A stretch of DNA of 64,000 nt from the NCBI RefSeq assembly GCF_019320115.1, contig NC_089594.1, positions 20,544,055 to 20,608,054 on the forward strand, in the 5' to 3' direction. This document shows, in pieces, positions 1 to 11,627 of the stretch. A program made the position numbers and the translations under genes. This DNA is from Miscanthus floridulus. Its lineage: Eukaryota > Streptophyta > Magnoliopsida > Poales > Poaceae. Each line of letters opens with the position of its first letter. Within the stretch, counting starts at the first letter, position 1. The notes under the pieces are model-generated. The model saw nothing but the letters and a program-made list of their open reading frames with translations. It had not been told where the DNA came from and did not search any database.

Positions 1-561
1 TAATCCAAAAGGCAAAGTTTATGAAATTAACAGTCACGGAGAGCGCGGCGCCACAGGCTTACAAACTCTACTATATAGACCTTTCCGTGATACGTCTAAG
101 ATAATGTTTTATATAGGCAGAAAGAAATCTCCGATATTCATTTCTGACTGCACATGCGCGGTCTCGCTCAGTTTTGCAAAGCAATGTCATGACCACATCA
201 GGATGACGTCATTAGTCTCCTTTTTCCTATTGTGAAATAAAAACCAAATACAAAAATACATATATATACGCCACAATTCTTCTTAGCCGTTCATTACGAT
301 CTGTGGCCGAGGAATACCCAATCCATGCCCCTTTCATTCATGGACCAGGACCACCGTGGACCACAGACCAGCAGCACTTCTAATATAAACCACGGCTTAT
401 GAGCCAAGTTCACAGCATAGCTCTGTCCCTTTGACGATCATCATCAAGATTCAAGATCATGAGTTCAAAATTTCTTTAGGTCCAATGTACAAAATAGATA
501 TAGATACATCAGATAGACTCTAACGAGATCCAGCAACATGTGATCTCGTGCATGGTGGCCT
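1..561. other. Non-coding flank of the MULE insertion
   Basis: I see no open gene here. The stretch is moderately AT-rich and contains one palindromic TGACGTCA (204-211), a bZIP/CRE-type word. The same word recurs three times just beyond the other end of the MULE, so the element may have landed in a promoter-like sequence; that is inference. Confidence 0.4.
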
Positions 562-570
562 CTAGGAACA
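562..570. repeat. 9-bp target-site duplication, left copy
   Basis: CTAGGAACA directly precedes the left inverted repeat and is repeated exactly at 11542-11550 after the right one. Nine base pairs is the usual Mutator-superfamily duplication length. Confidence 0.93.
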
Positions 571-1425
571 GTGAAATTTTCGTATTTTGGTCTCTTTTGA
601 AAATAATTTTTAGAAAAATACCAACGTCAAAACATTTTCTGAAAATAGACCATTTTTAGGCGTCTTAGCACATGACGCCGAGATATGAGGCTCGGCGTCG
701 TGTCACTCGACGCCGAGGTACTGCCACGTCACGGAAGACCGGGGTCGTCGTCGACACGTTGGCGCGTGGGTCCGAGACGTCGGCGTCGTGTCAGCCGTCG
801 CCAAGTACCCAACCTCGGCGCGGTCGGACCGAGCGCCGAGCTCTGGCCCCATCCGGAGCGCGGCCCAGGCGGCCCAACAAAGCACGGTGGCCCAGCAGCT
901 CGGCGTTGGGTCACTTAACGCCGAGCCTCCAGACCTCGGCGTGACCCGACTCAACGCCGAGGTCTGGACCCTTTAAGCCGAGGCCCCTTCTTCTTCTTCC
1001 CTCCCCTCCTCCATTCCCCCACGGCTCCCAAATCCCCCACGGCCCCCACGAAACTCTAACCTCCAAAATCGACCCCCGGTGCCCGGATCTTGTCTCCCGA
1101 AGCTTCCTCGAGGTAATGGTCCCTCCCCTCCTCCATTCTATCCGCGTAGATGTGCTTACATTGTCCCTAATCATTTGGAATCATGGTTGTTTGGTGATTT
1201 GGTATATTTGTGTTTGCATTTGCAAAATGTATGGCTTAGGATCATTGAGTGCATTGTTGTTTAACTGATTTATGTGATGAACATGTTAGGTTAGTTTGGT
1301 TTCTAGTTATTTTGGTCATTAGGGTTATTTGTTTATTGTAGGTGTCATTAGGGTTAGTTATTTGTTGGTCATTAGGGTTACTATGTATTTTATTTATTTG
1401 TTGGTCATTACATTTCAATTTGTTA
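571..1425 (+). repeat. Left terminal inverted repeat of the MULE
   Basis: About 855 bp matching the reverse complement of 10676-11541. Bases 656-975 are packed with CTCGGCGT and ACGCCGAG words facing each other, separated by GC-rich spacers. The match is broken by a variable stretch near 975-1075 and resumes through the segment containing AAGCTTCCTCGAGG. Several short open frames here are shadows of the repeat and are not annotated as genes. Confidence 0.9.
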
Positions 1426-1774
1426 TGATCAAGGCGTTTTGCCAAGGTACTCCTCTTTCCCCTCTTTCAATTCATTCATTTAGATTCGTTTGTTTTTGAA
1501 CTTGGCATTATAGGTTTGGTTCATGTTCATGTCATTCATGCAATGTATGGTGGTTCAAATGATTGAATGACCCAAATGTATGGTTGTTGGTGTTGTTGTT
1601 GTTGTATATGTTATGGTTTATAATCATTGAGTTAAATTTTGTGTTTGTTGGGATTCAAATTTGTTTAGGGTTTGTAATGAAAAGCTTATTTGGGAGGTAT
1701 GGTGATGTAGTGTTAGTACCTTTACATTCGTTGCAAGGTACTTTGGATTGATTTTTTTTCTACGTAATGTTAGG

Positions 1775-2479
1775 ATGCCAAGGCGTGGTAAAGCTCGTAT
1801 TCCAAGGTAATCCCAATGTTTATTCATTATCTGTGCAACAAATAGAAAACCCTAGGTTTAGGTTTGGTTCTCCGTTAATATGACTAAATTCTTTCAATTG
1901 TAGCTATGGTCGCCAGAGGGCAAATCCCTACGACCTAAAGCCTCTCCCTGAAGGTGTTCCTCGACCAATGTGCTTTTGTGGTGATCCTTGCAAGGTAGAC
2001 ATCTCTGAAGATGAGGAAACATATAGACAGAGGTACTGGATGTGTCCCAATTATGCATGGGAACCTACAAAGCAACAGCGCCGTGCATCGTTTGTGAGGA
2101 ATTTTTATTGTGTTAATTAATTTTCTTGTGATATTAAGTATTGCTTATTTATTTGTTTTGTAACAATTTGTTTTTCTTGCAGACCGTTCCACCACTGTGT
2201 GACTTTGAGCAGTGGATTGACACTGAGATCAAGGAGTCGGACAAGCAGCGTCTAGAAGGCCTGAAGGAGTGGGATGCGGAGGTTAAGGAGAGGTTTGAGC
2301 AGAGACGCAGACTGGAGGCTATAGAAAAGGAGCATAAGGAAGAGGAGGAAAGGAGACGTGTTGCTGCGTACAGGGCGGAGAGGGAGAAGAAGCTTGAGCG
2401 TGTGCGCCGAGCGAAGGCAGCGATGGAGGAGAATCCCGATGCCGAGAGGAAGGGAAAGTGGCCTCGTTGCACTCAGTAG
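1775..2479 (+). CDS. GRF-type zinc-finger protein carried by the MULE
   Basis: Three exons join in phase: 1775-1806, 1904-2093 and 2183-2479, with GT-AG introns, giving 172 residues. The start is ATG in MPRRGKAR. Exon 2 has a C-x-C-x3-C cluster (MCFCGDPCK), then RYWMCPNYAW; exon 3 opens with PPLCDFEQWID. Together these match the GRF zinc-finger layout (CxCG, then a CP pair, then Cys-aromatic-Trp). The rest (about residues 85-165) is a highly charged Glu/Arg/Lys helix that looks like a coiled coil. GRF fingers bind single-stranded nucleic acid in better-known proteins. Small GRF-plus-coiled-coil genes are common in grass transposons, so this is element cargo rather than a host gene. No stop or frameshift was seen. 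Confidence 0.72.
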
Positions 2480-3071
2480 GTATTTGGTTCATTCACGAGC
2501 GATGTCGTGTAGCCCTGGACTTTTTTTACTATGTTGTAATGCACTCTGCTTTTATTTCAGATGAACTTATTCCCTGGACTTTTTTTATTATGTTGTAATG
2601 CACTATGATTTTATTTCAGATGGTCTTATGCCCTGTACTTCGTTAACTATCCTAAGACTGTAGTGGTACTGTTTGTATCACTGAAAAGACTACTTGTGTT
2701 GTTGCAGTCACTGAAAGGGCTACATGTACTGTTGCAGTCACTGAAAGGGCTACAAGTCTATTTGAAAACTCACTGAAAAGCCTAGATTCGTTTACTGTTG
2801 TATCCGTATACGCAATGAATTAATATCAGAGTGATGTACTGCATTTAGATGAAGTGACAAAACACAGGTGTAGCCTTTTCAGATGAAATGACCAGTCATG
2901 ATTGTAGGCTTTTCAGATGAAGCATCTAGCCTTTGGAGATTCAATAAATAAGTACGCACACATGTTTTTTGTCAAGTAGCATTCATGATGAACCTGCCTT
3001 CATCTCTATATATAGTGCTCCATGTCTTGCTCCACATCCACACAAATTGTTTTCTGGTTTAGTTTTAGCAA
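2480..3071. repeat. Tandem duplications in the MULE interior
   Basis: Two different tandem duplications lie between the GRF genes. One is a unit of about 65 bp containing CCTGGACTTTTTTTA and ATGTTGTAATGCACT, present twice at about 2510-2640. The other is a unit of about 30 bp built on GTTGCAGTCACTGAAAG, repeated at about 2680-2760. No gene was recognised in this stretch. Confidence 0.6.
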
Positions 3072-3769
3072 ATGTCGAGCGGAGGTTCCTCGAGTGGAAA
3101 GGGTTTCGACGGAGGGAGAGGAAAGGGGGTGAGGAAGGGACCTCCGATTGTGTGGGAGGGTTCTCTGGGTCCTGATTCTTTTGAAGAACCAATAGAGGAA
3201 TTTCCTTTGGAGAGGAAGAGTGACTTTACCCGTGAGAGACCTCTTAGATCATACGAGAAGCGCATTGAAGATTGGCCAAAATGCCGCCACGGTTTGGATT
3301 GCGTTGTGCAGATATACAACGACTGTGACGGTGGAGGCCGTCGTTTCTTCAGATGCCCGTGAGGATTTGTATTGCCTTTGAACTCTCTCCTTTTTTAGAT
3401 TTGCATTTGGTTTCTACTAGTACTTATTGGTAGATGGGTTTTCAGGATTCAAGCTGTCCAGATAACTATGGCTTCACTAGATGGGTCGACCCTCCTCCTA
3501 TCTATCCCCATCAACAGTACATCACATATCTACAGGGACGCATCTTTGACCTAGAGTATGGCCCTGGAAGTGGTAACAGGGACAAGTCGGACGACGACAA
3601 CAGCAATGATGCAGAGGAGGCACTATGCAATAATCCGTACTGCGAGTGCCCGTACCATAAGAAGGACGGACCTCCTTCTCCACCGCCACCGCCACCACCA
3701 CCGCCTCTGTCAACTGGAGGATACTATGGGGAAGGCGCAACTCAGTTCAATATGTGGGAGCATTATTAG
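3072..3769 (+). CDS. Second GRF-type zinc-finger gene in the MULE
   Basis: Two coding blocks make one GRF finger. Block 3072-3359 starts MSSGGSSSGKG and ends with CRHGLDCVVQ and RRFFRCP. Block 3434-3769 continues CPDNYGFTRWVDPP, then an acidic stretch, a Cys-rich CNNPYCECPYHKK and a run of about nine prolines. The order C-x-HG, FFRCP, GF-x2-WVDPP is the classic transposon-type GRF motif. A GT donor at 3359-3360 and AG acceptors at 3433 or 3445 are present, but I could not make the phases agree, so either the junction is unusual or this copy carries a small indel. Role unknown. It reads in the same direction as the first GRF gene, about 600 bp downstream. Confidence 0.6.
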
Positions 3770-3809
3770 GACCAACATTTGTTAGTCAATCTGAATGTGG
3801 AATGCTGGT

Positions 3810-3990
3810 ATGAGTTGTTCTTTTCAATCTCGTAAGGCATGCTAGGTTTAGTTTGCAACATGCCCTTGTTAGTTTTTATGTGAGTGTGTACCCTTTGCAA
3901 TGTCTGTATCACTTGTTTCTTTCAATCCCCTAAGGCATGCTAGGTTTAGTTTGCGACATGCCATTTGTTACTTTTGATGTGACTGTAATC
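3810..3990. repeat. Direct repeat downstream of second GRF gene
   Basis: TTTCAATC-x-C-x-TAAGGCATGC followed by TAGGTTTAGTTTGC and ACATGCC occurs twice, at about 3820-3870 and 3915-3965. It is probably a local tandem duplication in the 3' flank of the gene. Confidence 0.55.
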
Positions 3991-4272
3991 GTTGTGCCTC
4001 CGCTATTTCATAAATTGCAGTTTACCTACCTCTAAGTTTCATGTACTATGGTTGATTCCCAAACTGAAAAAAAGATTTGAGTCTCTCTACAAATAGGGGA
4101 TTGAAATCGAACCAACAATCAGTTTTTCCTGCAGGAACAAACATACAAACATAAATATAACTTGTCTACTCTTATTAGTATAACTCGTGTTAGTCGAAGA
4201 GGTTGAGAAAGATTTTTCATTTGAATCATGCAAATAGGATCGCAACATATACCAAATGGTTTGGGTTTTGTT

Positions 4273-4695
4273 GGGCTGAGGCTCGGCGTTGAGTCGGCCC
4301 ACGCCGACCCTAGGGTTTGGCTCGACCGTGTGTGAGTTGTGCTGAGGCTCGGCGTTGAGTCGTCCCACGCCGACCCTAGGGTTTGGCTCAGCCGTTTGTG
4401 AGTTGGGCTGAGGCTCAGCGTCGAGTCGGCCCACGCCAACCCTAGGGTTTGGCAACGGCCGTGGCCCGGTTTGGGCCAAACCTCGGCGCTTAGTCGTAAC
4501 ACGCTGAGGTTCAAGGCTCGGCGTCAATTTACCCCACGCCGAGCTTGGGCACCTCGGCGCTTCGATGCAAGGGTTTCCAGTATGTACCAGGAGTCGGCGT
4601 GAAACGACTAAACGCCGAGGTTGGGCACCTCGGCGCTTCGGTGAATTGTTTTCCAGTATGTACCAGGGGTCGGCGTCAAATGACTAAACGCCGAG
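4273..4695. repeat. Internal CTCGGCGT/ACGCCGAG array in the MULE
   Basis: Three imperfect 66-bp units (4273-4338, 4339-4404, 4405-about 4452), each with GCTCGGCGTTGAGTCG followed by CCCACGCCGACC, are followed by two units of about 76 bp (4545-4620, 4621-4695) with CACCTCGGCGCTTCG and ACTAAACGCCGAG. The facing words are the ones that fill both ends of the element. The array sits where the left-end and right-end genes converge. Copies of transposase-binding sites or a fold-back terminator are possible; neither is shown. Confidence 0.75.
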
Positions 4696-5215
4696 CCCCT
4701 GGGTTCACCAAAATATACCTCTTCTTTGATTTGCTTCACTATTTCCCACTACTCTAATCAGCCGACGATGACCTTGTGCCAACAACGGACCTGAGCTCGC
4801 TAGCTCCCCGACTCTCCTAAGCCGCTTCGTCCCCTTTGCGTGCTTGCCATGTCACCATGGATCCAACAGAGGTTGATCGTAACATGGAGGATGGGGATGA
4901 TGACACCCCTTCTTCCTTGTGAGTTGCGATGGAGGCCCTTAATAGCTGGAAACATGAAACATGGCGATGTTCCACACATTCACATAACACATGACCACAC
5001 CGACAGACACATTCATTCAACATCCGTACATACATAAGGTCCAACACATTAAGCATCCAACATAGTCCAACACATTCAACATCCAACATAGTCCATACAT
5101 ATGCTTCATTAATCAAAAAACATAGTCCAAACATAGTACAAGGTCCAATGCATACATAGTCCATGCACAAAATAAAGCATATGAAGTCTTTGGATCTTTT
5201 ATCGCTCCTTGTACC

Positions 5216-7710
5216 TTAACGTGGACGGCGAGCGTAACGCTTTCCCCTCCCAAACGGATAGGTACCTGGAGTGTACCTATCCACTGGTCTGAGCGTCCTA
5301 TGTGGACATCCAGAACTGGAGGGGCCTTGAGTTCCTTGGGGTGCATCTCCAAGCTGGGACATGCCAATCTCATCATACTCATGATCATAGTACTCTCCCT
5401 GTCCTTCATCAACTTCATCATCATAATGACCATGTCCTTGACCACCCTCTGCAGTAGTTGTTGCACCATGTGAAGAAGAAGTCCTGCCACCATGTGCACC
5501 ATGTGAAGATGAAGTCCCTCCAACATGTGCAGTAGAAGGTCCAGCACCAAGCTATTGTGGGACTGCCACATCCGGGGAACGTCTACATCCAAGGCGTGCA
5601 GCTACCTTTCGTAGGTGATGCATGGCACGCTGCATTTTGAAAGCACTATTAGTAAGTGGGGTTGGTCGCAAAACTATATAAAGATGTAACATCAACTGAA
5701 TGAGAGAAGACTACCTGAATGTGCTGTCGTAACATGGAGGCCTCATCAGGATCGCCCATAGGAATCATCAATGCCCTTCCTTGGTCGGCCACTGTCCTCA
5801 TTATCTCCATGCTCTATGCAACAAAAACAATAATTTAAGTCTCTATCACAGTAAAGACCTCAGAGATTGAAATAGTTGTATCACTTACAGCTTTGGCTAA
5901 CGCAGGGGCGATCTCAACTTGCCTGCCTTCTCGGGTAGCTTGGTCATATGGGTTGTTGCCCTCATCCTCGCTCGCAATGTCAGCAATGTCTTGCTCCGTC
6001 CAAGCGGGCCTCAATTGAAGCCTTGTTCGTTGACCAAACCAAACAAGGTAATCATGGAATGCCTTGTCACGATGGACGGCGTGGATGCCCATGTTGTTCT
6101 GCTCCATCAACATCCACTCATCAATGTAGCGCTGGTGCTCCAGCTGCCAGTTGGTGATCTTCTTATTTTTTTGTCTGTTGAACCTACAAATTTTACACCA
6201 AATCGGCAATATGAAGGCCTACTCAATGATTCTTTCATGTGAAACGAACAAAATATTGTATGTTATGTACTTGTGGAGCTGCCAACCGGTGGAGAAATCA
6301 TCGGGCGGAGAAGGCTGCAGCCTACCAAACTGCCGTGCTACACGGTGAGGGAGATGGTACTCCACTGCATAGAAACAAATAAGGGGGGTCCTCATCATCC
6401 AGACGTCCTCGTCTGCCATGCACAAGGCGCTCAAGTTGAGATCCGTTACTTGCCTCCGCCGATATGGGCTCCATTGAACCTATACACAACGTCGTCATCA
6501 ACTAGTCGACGCTCAATTTGTGCACATATCCTCGATTAGGGCAAAAGGGTGGGAAACTTACATGCTGTGGCAAAAGGGTGTCCAGCTTGTTGGTGAAGCT
6601 GATGTACGCGTGGCGTGACACGTGGTATGTTCCGTGGGCTCGCTCGTAGAGGTGTGCCACGGTAGGGGCGACAACTACGTCTCCTTGAGGAAACCAAGGT
6701 TGTGGGGGATCAAGCTGATGCGGTCTCCCAACTGGAAGCCTCTCCCACATCCAAATATGCAAAAAAAAGAGTGGAAACATGAATGTTAATTACTTTTGTT
6801 AAGATAAAACATTGAATTGTAGTGGTAACTTGTACAACTTTGCTTTATTACCTGCAATAGTGTGATGCAGCCTGACATTGTAGCGTGCGCGCCTCCAGGA
6901 TGGCGGCAAGCCTCGCAAAGCTGACAGTACAGGAAGGCAAGTATAGCCGAGCCCCAACTCCTATTGCCGGCATCCTCCCAGTTCAAAAGGCACGGGATGT
7001 ACATCCAGGACGCCGTGTCTCCAGTGCCGTCAGGGAAGAGAACCGTACCTAACATGTGGAGGACGTAGGCCCGACAGTAGTATGTCACGGTCTCGGCGTC
7101 TACGTTGGGTGGGCACTCCCGAAACTGCTGACGAAGCCACCTCAGGGACACCCCACTGCTGCGCCGTTTCTTGCCAGCCTCAACTGCCGCTAGGGGCCAT
7201 CCCAAGAAGTGCTTAACCCACTGCTGCCATCCTTCAGACTCCGTGTCTCCTGTCACTGGGAATCCTCAGATTTTGACTCCAAGGATCATGGCAACGTCCT
7301 CGAGAGTGACCGTCATCTCCCCGCATGGTAGGTGAAAGCTGTGTGTCTCCGGACGCCACCGATCTATCAACGCCGTCAGCGCCGCTGGGTTGAAAGGTGG
7401 CGTGCCTCGATGACAAACACGAGCAACGGTAGCAAGGTTCGCCAGCTTCAGGAGGGGCGTGTACCTCTTGTCGTAGACCATGGTCGTAGAGGCCTCATGT
7501 GTCATTGGCCTCAGCACATTCAAAACCTGCAAAAAAACAAGCATGAAAAAGTATTAGTTCATGTCACTTTATAAAGAGCATGGACTATAGAGCAAAACAT
7601 GAACAATGCAATGTTTTCATACGAATTGTTGAATATACCTCTCCGTTCTCGATCCTCCGAGCCCGGTGGTGCTCATCAAACCTTGGATCAAGAAGGGGGA
7701 ACCGATCCAT
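5216..7710 (-). pseudogene. Plant mobile domain (aminotransferase-like) gene, decayed
   Basis: The reading runs from ATG at 7710. Exon 1 is 7639-7710 (MDRFPLLDPRFDEHH) and exon 2 is 6852-7526, joined in phase. Exon 2 holds the family hallmark LPCGEMTVTLEDVAMILG, followed by VTGDTESEGW. Later exons carry DTLLPQH, EYHLPHRVARQFG and WTEQDIADIASEDEG, and the tail ends GRGKRY about 5216. These are features of the PMD/MAIN-like family, found both in transposons and in host genes linked to silencing. Breaks: TGA at 7266-7268 inside the hallmark region (CGA expected) and TAG at 5552-5554 (CAG expected). The acceptor before IWMWERLPVGRP (about 6768) reads CAT where CAG is expected. Element cargo, probably non-functional in this copy. 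Confidence 0.78.
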
Positions 7711-7849
7711 CCTGCAACATAAGTAATGCCAAACCATTAGTATAAGTTAAAGCATGTGTATGTGGTACGAAGTAACATAAAAATAAAAAAAAACAAAAGT
7801 AAACCAATGTACCATTACACAAAGCAATTCTAGTAGCTAGCTTGATGGA

Positions 7850-10558
7850 TACCTGTTGTCTAAGTAGTTCAGGACATTTTCTCTTATTGTGGCCCGGCTT
7901 ATGGCAACCAGAGCAACGGCTCTTTTGGGTGTCCTCTACAAAATGTCTCCCAACCTTACTCGTGGTTGATCTACCTTTCGTTGCTCAGTCCATGTCCATC
8001 CTGAACCGCTTCCGCCGCCTAGGTCCTCTACTCTTCCAGAGTAAACCAAGATCAGCCACATACTTGGGGCCATCATAAGTAGGCCATTGACTCTCGTCAA
8101 GAAATGGCTCGAACTGAGGATTCCAGGTGCTCATTAGGTTCCTCAAAGAGAACTCCGCGGCCATACGGGGAGGGACCTCAGGGTCAACACGTCTAAGGCG
8201 ACAGGCTGTAATCATGTGGGAGCAAGGCCTATGGTATATGATCGGTTTTCCACATGTACACTTGTTCTCATTGATCACTACTTTATGTTTTCGAGCACCC
8301 CGGTCTTCACCACCAATGTTAGTTCCGCCACCCTCTAGAATCTCATATCCATGGTTGATCGGATCAAAACATGAACCCTTCTGTCGTTTAGACTTTTTCT
8401 TTGAGAAAGCTAGTTCCTGAGATGCTAAAAGTGCCCAAGCTTTGCCTGCTGTCCATAGAGACCTCGCATGCTTCTTCCTCGAAACGAACCAAGAATTCAA
8501 CTTGTAGAAGGTGAATGAGGCAATAGCAGTCACAGGCAGACCACGACAACCTCTTAGAAGGCTGTTGAACATCTCTGCCATGTTACTAGTCATGAAGCCC
8601 CATCTCCAACCACCCGTGTCATATGCAAGTGACCACTTATCCTTCGACGCCATCAACTCGCTCAAGAATTGCCTGCCATCAACATTTGTGGCTAACTTCA
8701 GGGCATCTAACTTGTCTTTGAATAATTGAACCTCTTGCTGCTTGCAAACCTCCTCAAATAATTTGAAGTTGTCCTTTGTGTGATCACGCCTTATAAGATT
8801 CTGAGCAAGGTGTCTGGTGCACCACCGGTGATGTATTTGGCCGTAACCAGGAATCTCTTGTTCTACGACATTCAGAATGCTAGCATGCCTATCGGATATC
8901 ACACAAACATCACGTCCCAGACCAATTACCACTTGTCTTACTAGCCTGAGAAACCAACACCAACTATCCGTGTCCTCATTCCGAACAATCGCAAAGGCCA
9001 ATGGCACAAGCTGGTCCTCTGCATCTGTCCCAATACAAATAAGCATTGTGCCTTCAAACTTCTCTGTAAGAAAGGTCCCGTCAATTGAGACGACGGGCCT
9101 GCAATGCTTGAATGCTTCGATGCTCTGCCCGAACGCCCAAAACGCCCTTCCAAATACCTGGCTACCATTTCTTGTTTCACCCTCCTTAGGTAAATACTCG
9201 AAGTGCATCCCAGGATTTACGGCCCTCATTGCGTTCAACATTACAGGGAGGCGCTCATAAGCTTCTTCCCAATTTCCAAATATTATTTCCAGTGCACGCT
9301 GCTTTGCCCTCCATGCTTTCCCATACTTGACATAGTAATTGTACCATTGGAAGATGATCTCAACCAACGTAGACACCGTAATGGTTGGCATATGCTTCAC
9401 CACGGGGCATAATTGCCTTGCAATGAACCTAGAATTGAGCTGCAGATGGTTCTCTTCTGCCTCAGCAGTGGCACAAACATGTGGTTGCTTCACTGAGGTA
9501 ATCTTCCATTTGCCTGCCTTCGTCTTCCTAGCATATACTCTCCAACCACACTGTTGTTCTTCACAAGCAACAGTGTACCTCTTCTTGAATGAATTGATGA
9601 CCCTAAAAGGTCGGTTGTGTACAATGGAGTACTCTTGCAACCATGATTTCAACTCATCCATGGTAGCAAACAATATGCCCTTCCGTATGATGAGGCAACC
9701 GCTAACATCAGGCACAGTTGTATCACTTGGCCTACCATCAGCTACTGCCCTATGACCATGGCTAAGGTCCTCGAAATCACCAACTAGTGGATCTCTCCAA
9801 GGCAAGACCCTAGACAATATCTCTATTTCCCTTAAATTCAGACGACCAACAGGGCGATCGTCATCAGAGTCTTCGGCTATCTCCTCTACGAAGGACTCAT
9901 CATCTCCAGCTATCTCCATGTCAAAACGGTTCGTAGCCCTAGCATCACCAAAGTCTTCTTCACTACTAAGATCATCTTTGTCACTAAGCTCATCCTCAAT
10001 AGAAAAGTCTCCGCTAGCGTCGTCTAAACCTTCTTCTGCATCAACAATTACATAATCATCATCCTCTTCATCACTATCATGATTGCCCTCACCATCGGCA
10101 ACCGGATTCTCTTCCTCATCTCCAACGTAGCCTAGTTGTGTGACAAGTATTTCTTCTTCAGGCAAAGGACCATAACCTATGTGAGCGGGGGAAGATGGCC
10201 ATGCTTCGAAGTTATCATTTCCTAAGCCAGACTCCTTACTTACTACTAAATCCAAAGATCACACTTCTGAGGCCAATACAACTGCCTTGTAATCATTCCA
10301 TTCAGACTCGTTTGTAATTTTGAGCAACCGCTTGATCCGAGGACCCTTCGACGACCCAACATCTATGACACCTTCAAACTGAACATGCACGTCTCCTTCA
10401 TTCCAGCCTAACTTAACCTTCACTCGCTCCACTAACTGGGTCAAAGATGGTGTTTCAGAAAAAATCATCAACTCCTCACACATGTCCAGAAATTCCAAAC
10501 TATCATCTCTTGTCCTAACAATACGGCCTCCATGATGCAACCTCACTAATTTATCCAT
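7850..10558 (-). pseudogene. MuDR-type MULE transposase with in-frame TGA stops
   Basis: One frame runs from ATG at 10558 to a donor-like GT near 7850, interrupted by TGA at 10259-10261 and 7985-7987. Domains in order: an N-terminal MuDR/PB1-like segment (MDKLVRLHHGG, 99 residues before the first stop); a strongly acidic linker; a DNA-binding segment with CGWRVYARK; an RNase H-fold DDE core with VSIDGTFL, VISDRHASI and NMAEMFNSLL; a SWIM zinc finger with CTCGKP and CSHMIT; and, beyond the second stop, a CCHC knuckle CSGCHKPGHNKRKC. The three presumed acidic residues are present. Both stops are one C-to-T change from CGA (Arg). The promoter should lie in the right inverted repeat. Intact copies elsewhere could mobilise this element. 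Confidence 0.9.
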
Positions 10559-10675
10559 CTACAGCCATCACACAACAAGTAGTGTAACATATGAATATAT
10601 TTCAATCCAATAAGTAGAAACTAAAATATATCATTTCATCTTTTTCAACCCCAACAACATAATCATTTCTAGTCA

Positions 10676-11541
10676 TAAAAAATTAAAATGTAATGATGAA
10701 CAAATAAATAAAATACATACTAACCCTAATGACCAACAAATAACTAACCCTAATGACACCTACAATAAACAAAGAACCCTAATGACCAAAATAACTAGAA
10801 ACCAAACTAACCTAACATGTTCAGCATATAAAACAGTTAAACAACAATGCACTCAATCATCCTAAGCCATACATTTTGCAAATGCAAACACAAATATACC
10901 AAAACACCATACACCCATGATTCCACATGATTAGGGACAATGTAAGCACATCTACGCGGATAGAATGGAGGAGGGAAGGGACCATTACCTCGAGGAAGCT
11001 TCGGGAGCCGAGATCGTGGCACCGGGGGTCGATTTTGGGGGTTAGGGTTTGCTGGCGGCGCGGGGGAGAAGAGAAAGAGAGGGAGGCCGGCGGTTTCAGA
11101 ATGAAGGGAGGAAGAAGAAGGGGCCTCGGCGCGGCCTAAAGGGTCCAGACCTCGGCGTTGAGTCGGGTCACGCCGAGGTCTGGAGGCTCGGCGTTAAGTG
11201 ACCCAACGCCGAGCTGCTGGGCCACCGTGCTTTGTTGGGCCGCCTGGGCCGCGCTCCGGATGGGGCCAGAGCTCGGCGCTCGGTCCGACCGCGCCGAGGT
11301 TGGGTACTTGGCGACGGCTGACACGACGCCAACGTCTCGGACCCACGCGCCAACGTGTCGACGACGACCCCGGTCTTCCGTGACGTGGCAGTACCTCGGC
11401 GTCGAGTGACACGACGCCGAGCCTCATATCTCGGCGTCATGTGCTAAGACGCCTAAAAATGGTCTATTTTCAGAAAATGTTTTGGCGTTGGTATTTTTCT
11501 AAAAATTGTTTTAAAAAAAGACCAAAATACGAAAATTTCAC
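10676..11541 (-). repeat. Right terminal inverted repeat of the MULE
   Basis: Mirror of 571-1425, including the dense CTCGGCGT words (11135-11455). It differs from the left copy by scattered, mostly C/T changes and by a replaced stretch at about 11030-11125. It lies upstream of the transposase and is the likely source of its promoter. Confidence 0.9.
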
Positions 11542-11550
11542 CTAGGAACA
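11542..11550. repeat. 9-bp target-site duplication, right copy
   Basis: CTAGGAACA, identical to 562-570, directly after the right inverted repeat. Confidence 0.93.
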
Positions 11551-11627
11551 TGAGGTCTCGTGCAGCTAGCTCGGCAAGTACCCGGCGCCGGTGACTCCAT
11601 GCATGGCCACACGGACGTGAGGACATG

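Larger units (their letters stand above)
571..11541. mobile_element. Mutator-like element (MULE), 10,971 bp, with cargo genes
   Basis: The element starts GTGAAATTTTCG and ends CGAAAATTTCAC, with long inverted repeats and a perfect 9-bp target duplication. It encodes a MuDR-type transposase reading inward from the right end, a plant-mobile-domain gene in the same orientation, and two GRF zinc-finger genes reading inward from the left. Convergent genes started near the two inverted repeats are also the layout of maize MuDR. Nearly identical ends and an unmutated target duplication suggest a fairly recent insertion. The transposase has two in-frame stops, so this copy is probably not autonomous. 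GRF and plant-mobile-domain genes are known companions of plant transposons; what they do for this element is unknown. Confidence 0.93.

Noticed and set aside
672..1264. Many overlapping open frames on both strands in the MULE ends (also 10837-11440)
   Set aside because: They are by-products of GC-rich facing repeats, occur mirrored in both inverted repeats and have no protein motifs.
4273..4695. CRISPR-like array of repeats
   Set aside because: Units are tandem without unique spacers, inside a plant transposon; no cas genes.
8127..9755. Plus-strand open frames of up to 138 residues opposite the transposase
   Set aside because: They lie antisense to the MULE transposase, which has clear domain motifs; shadows only.
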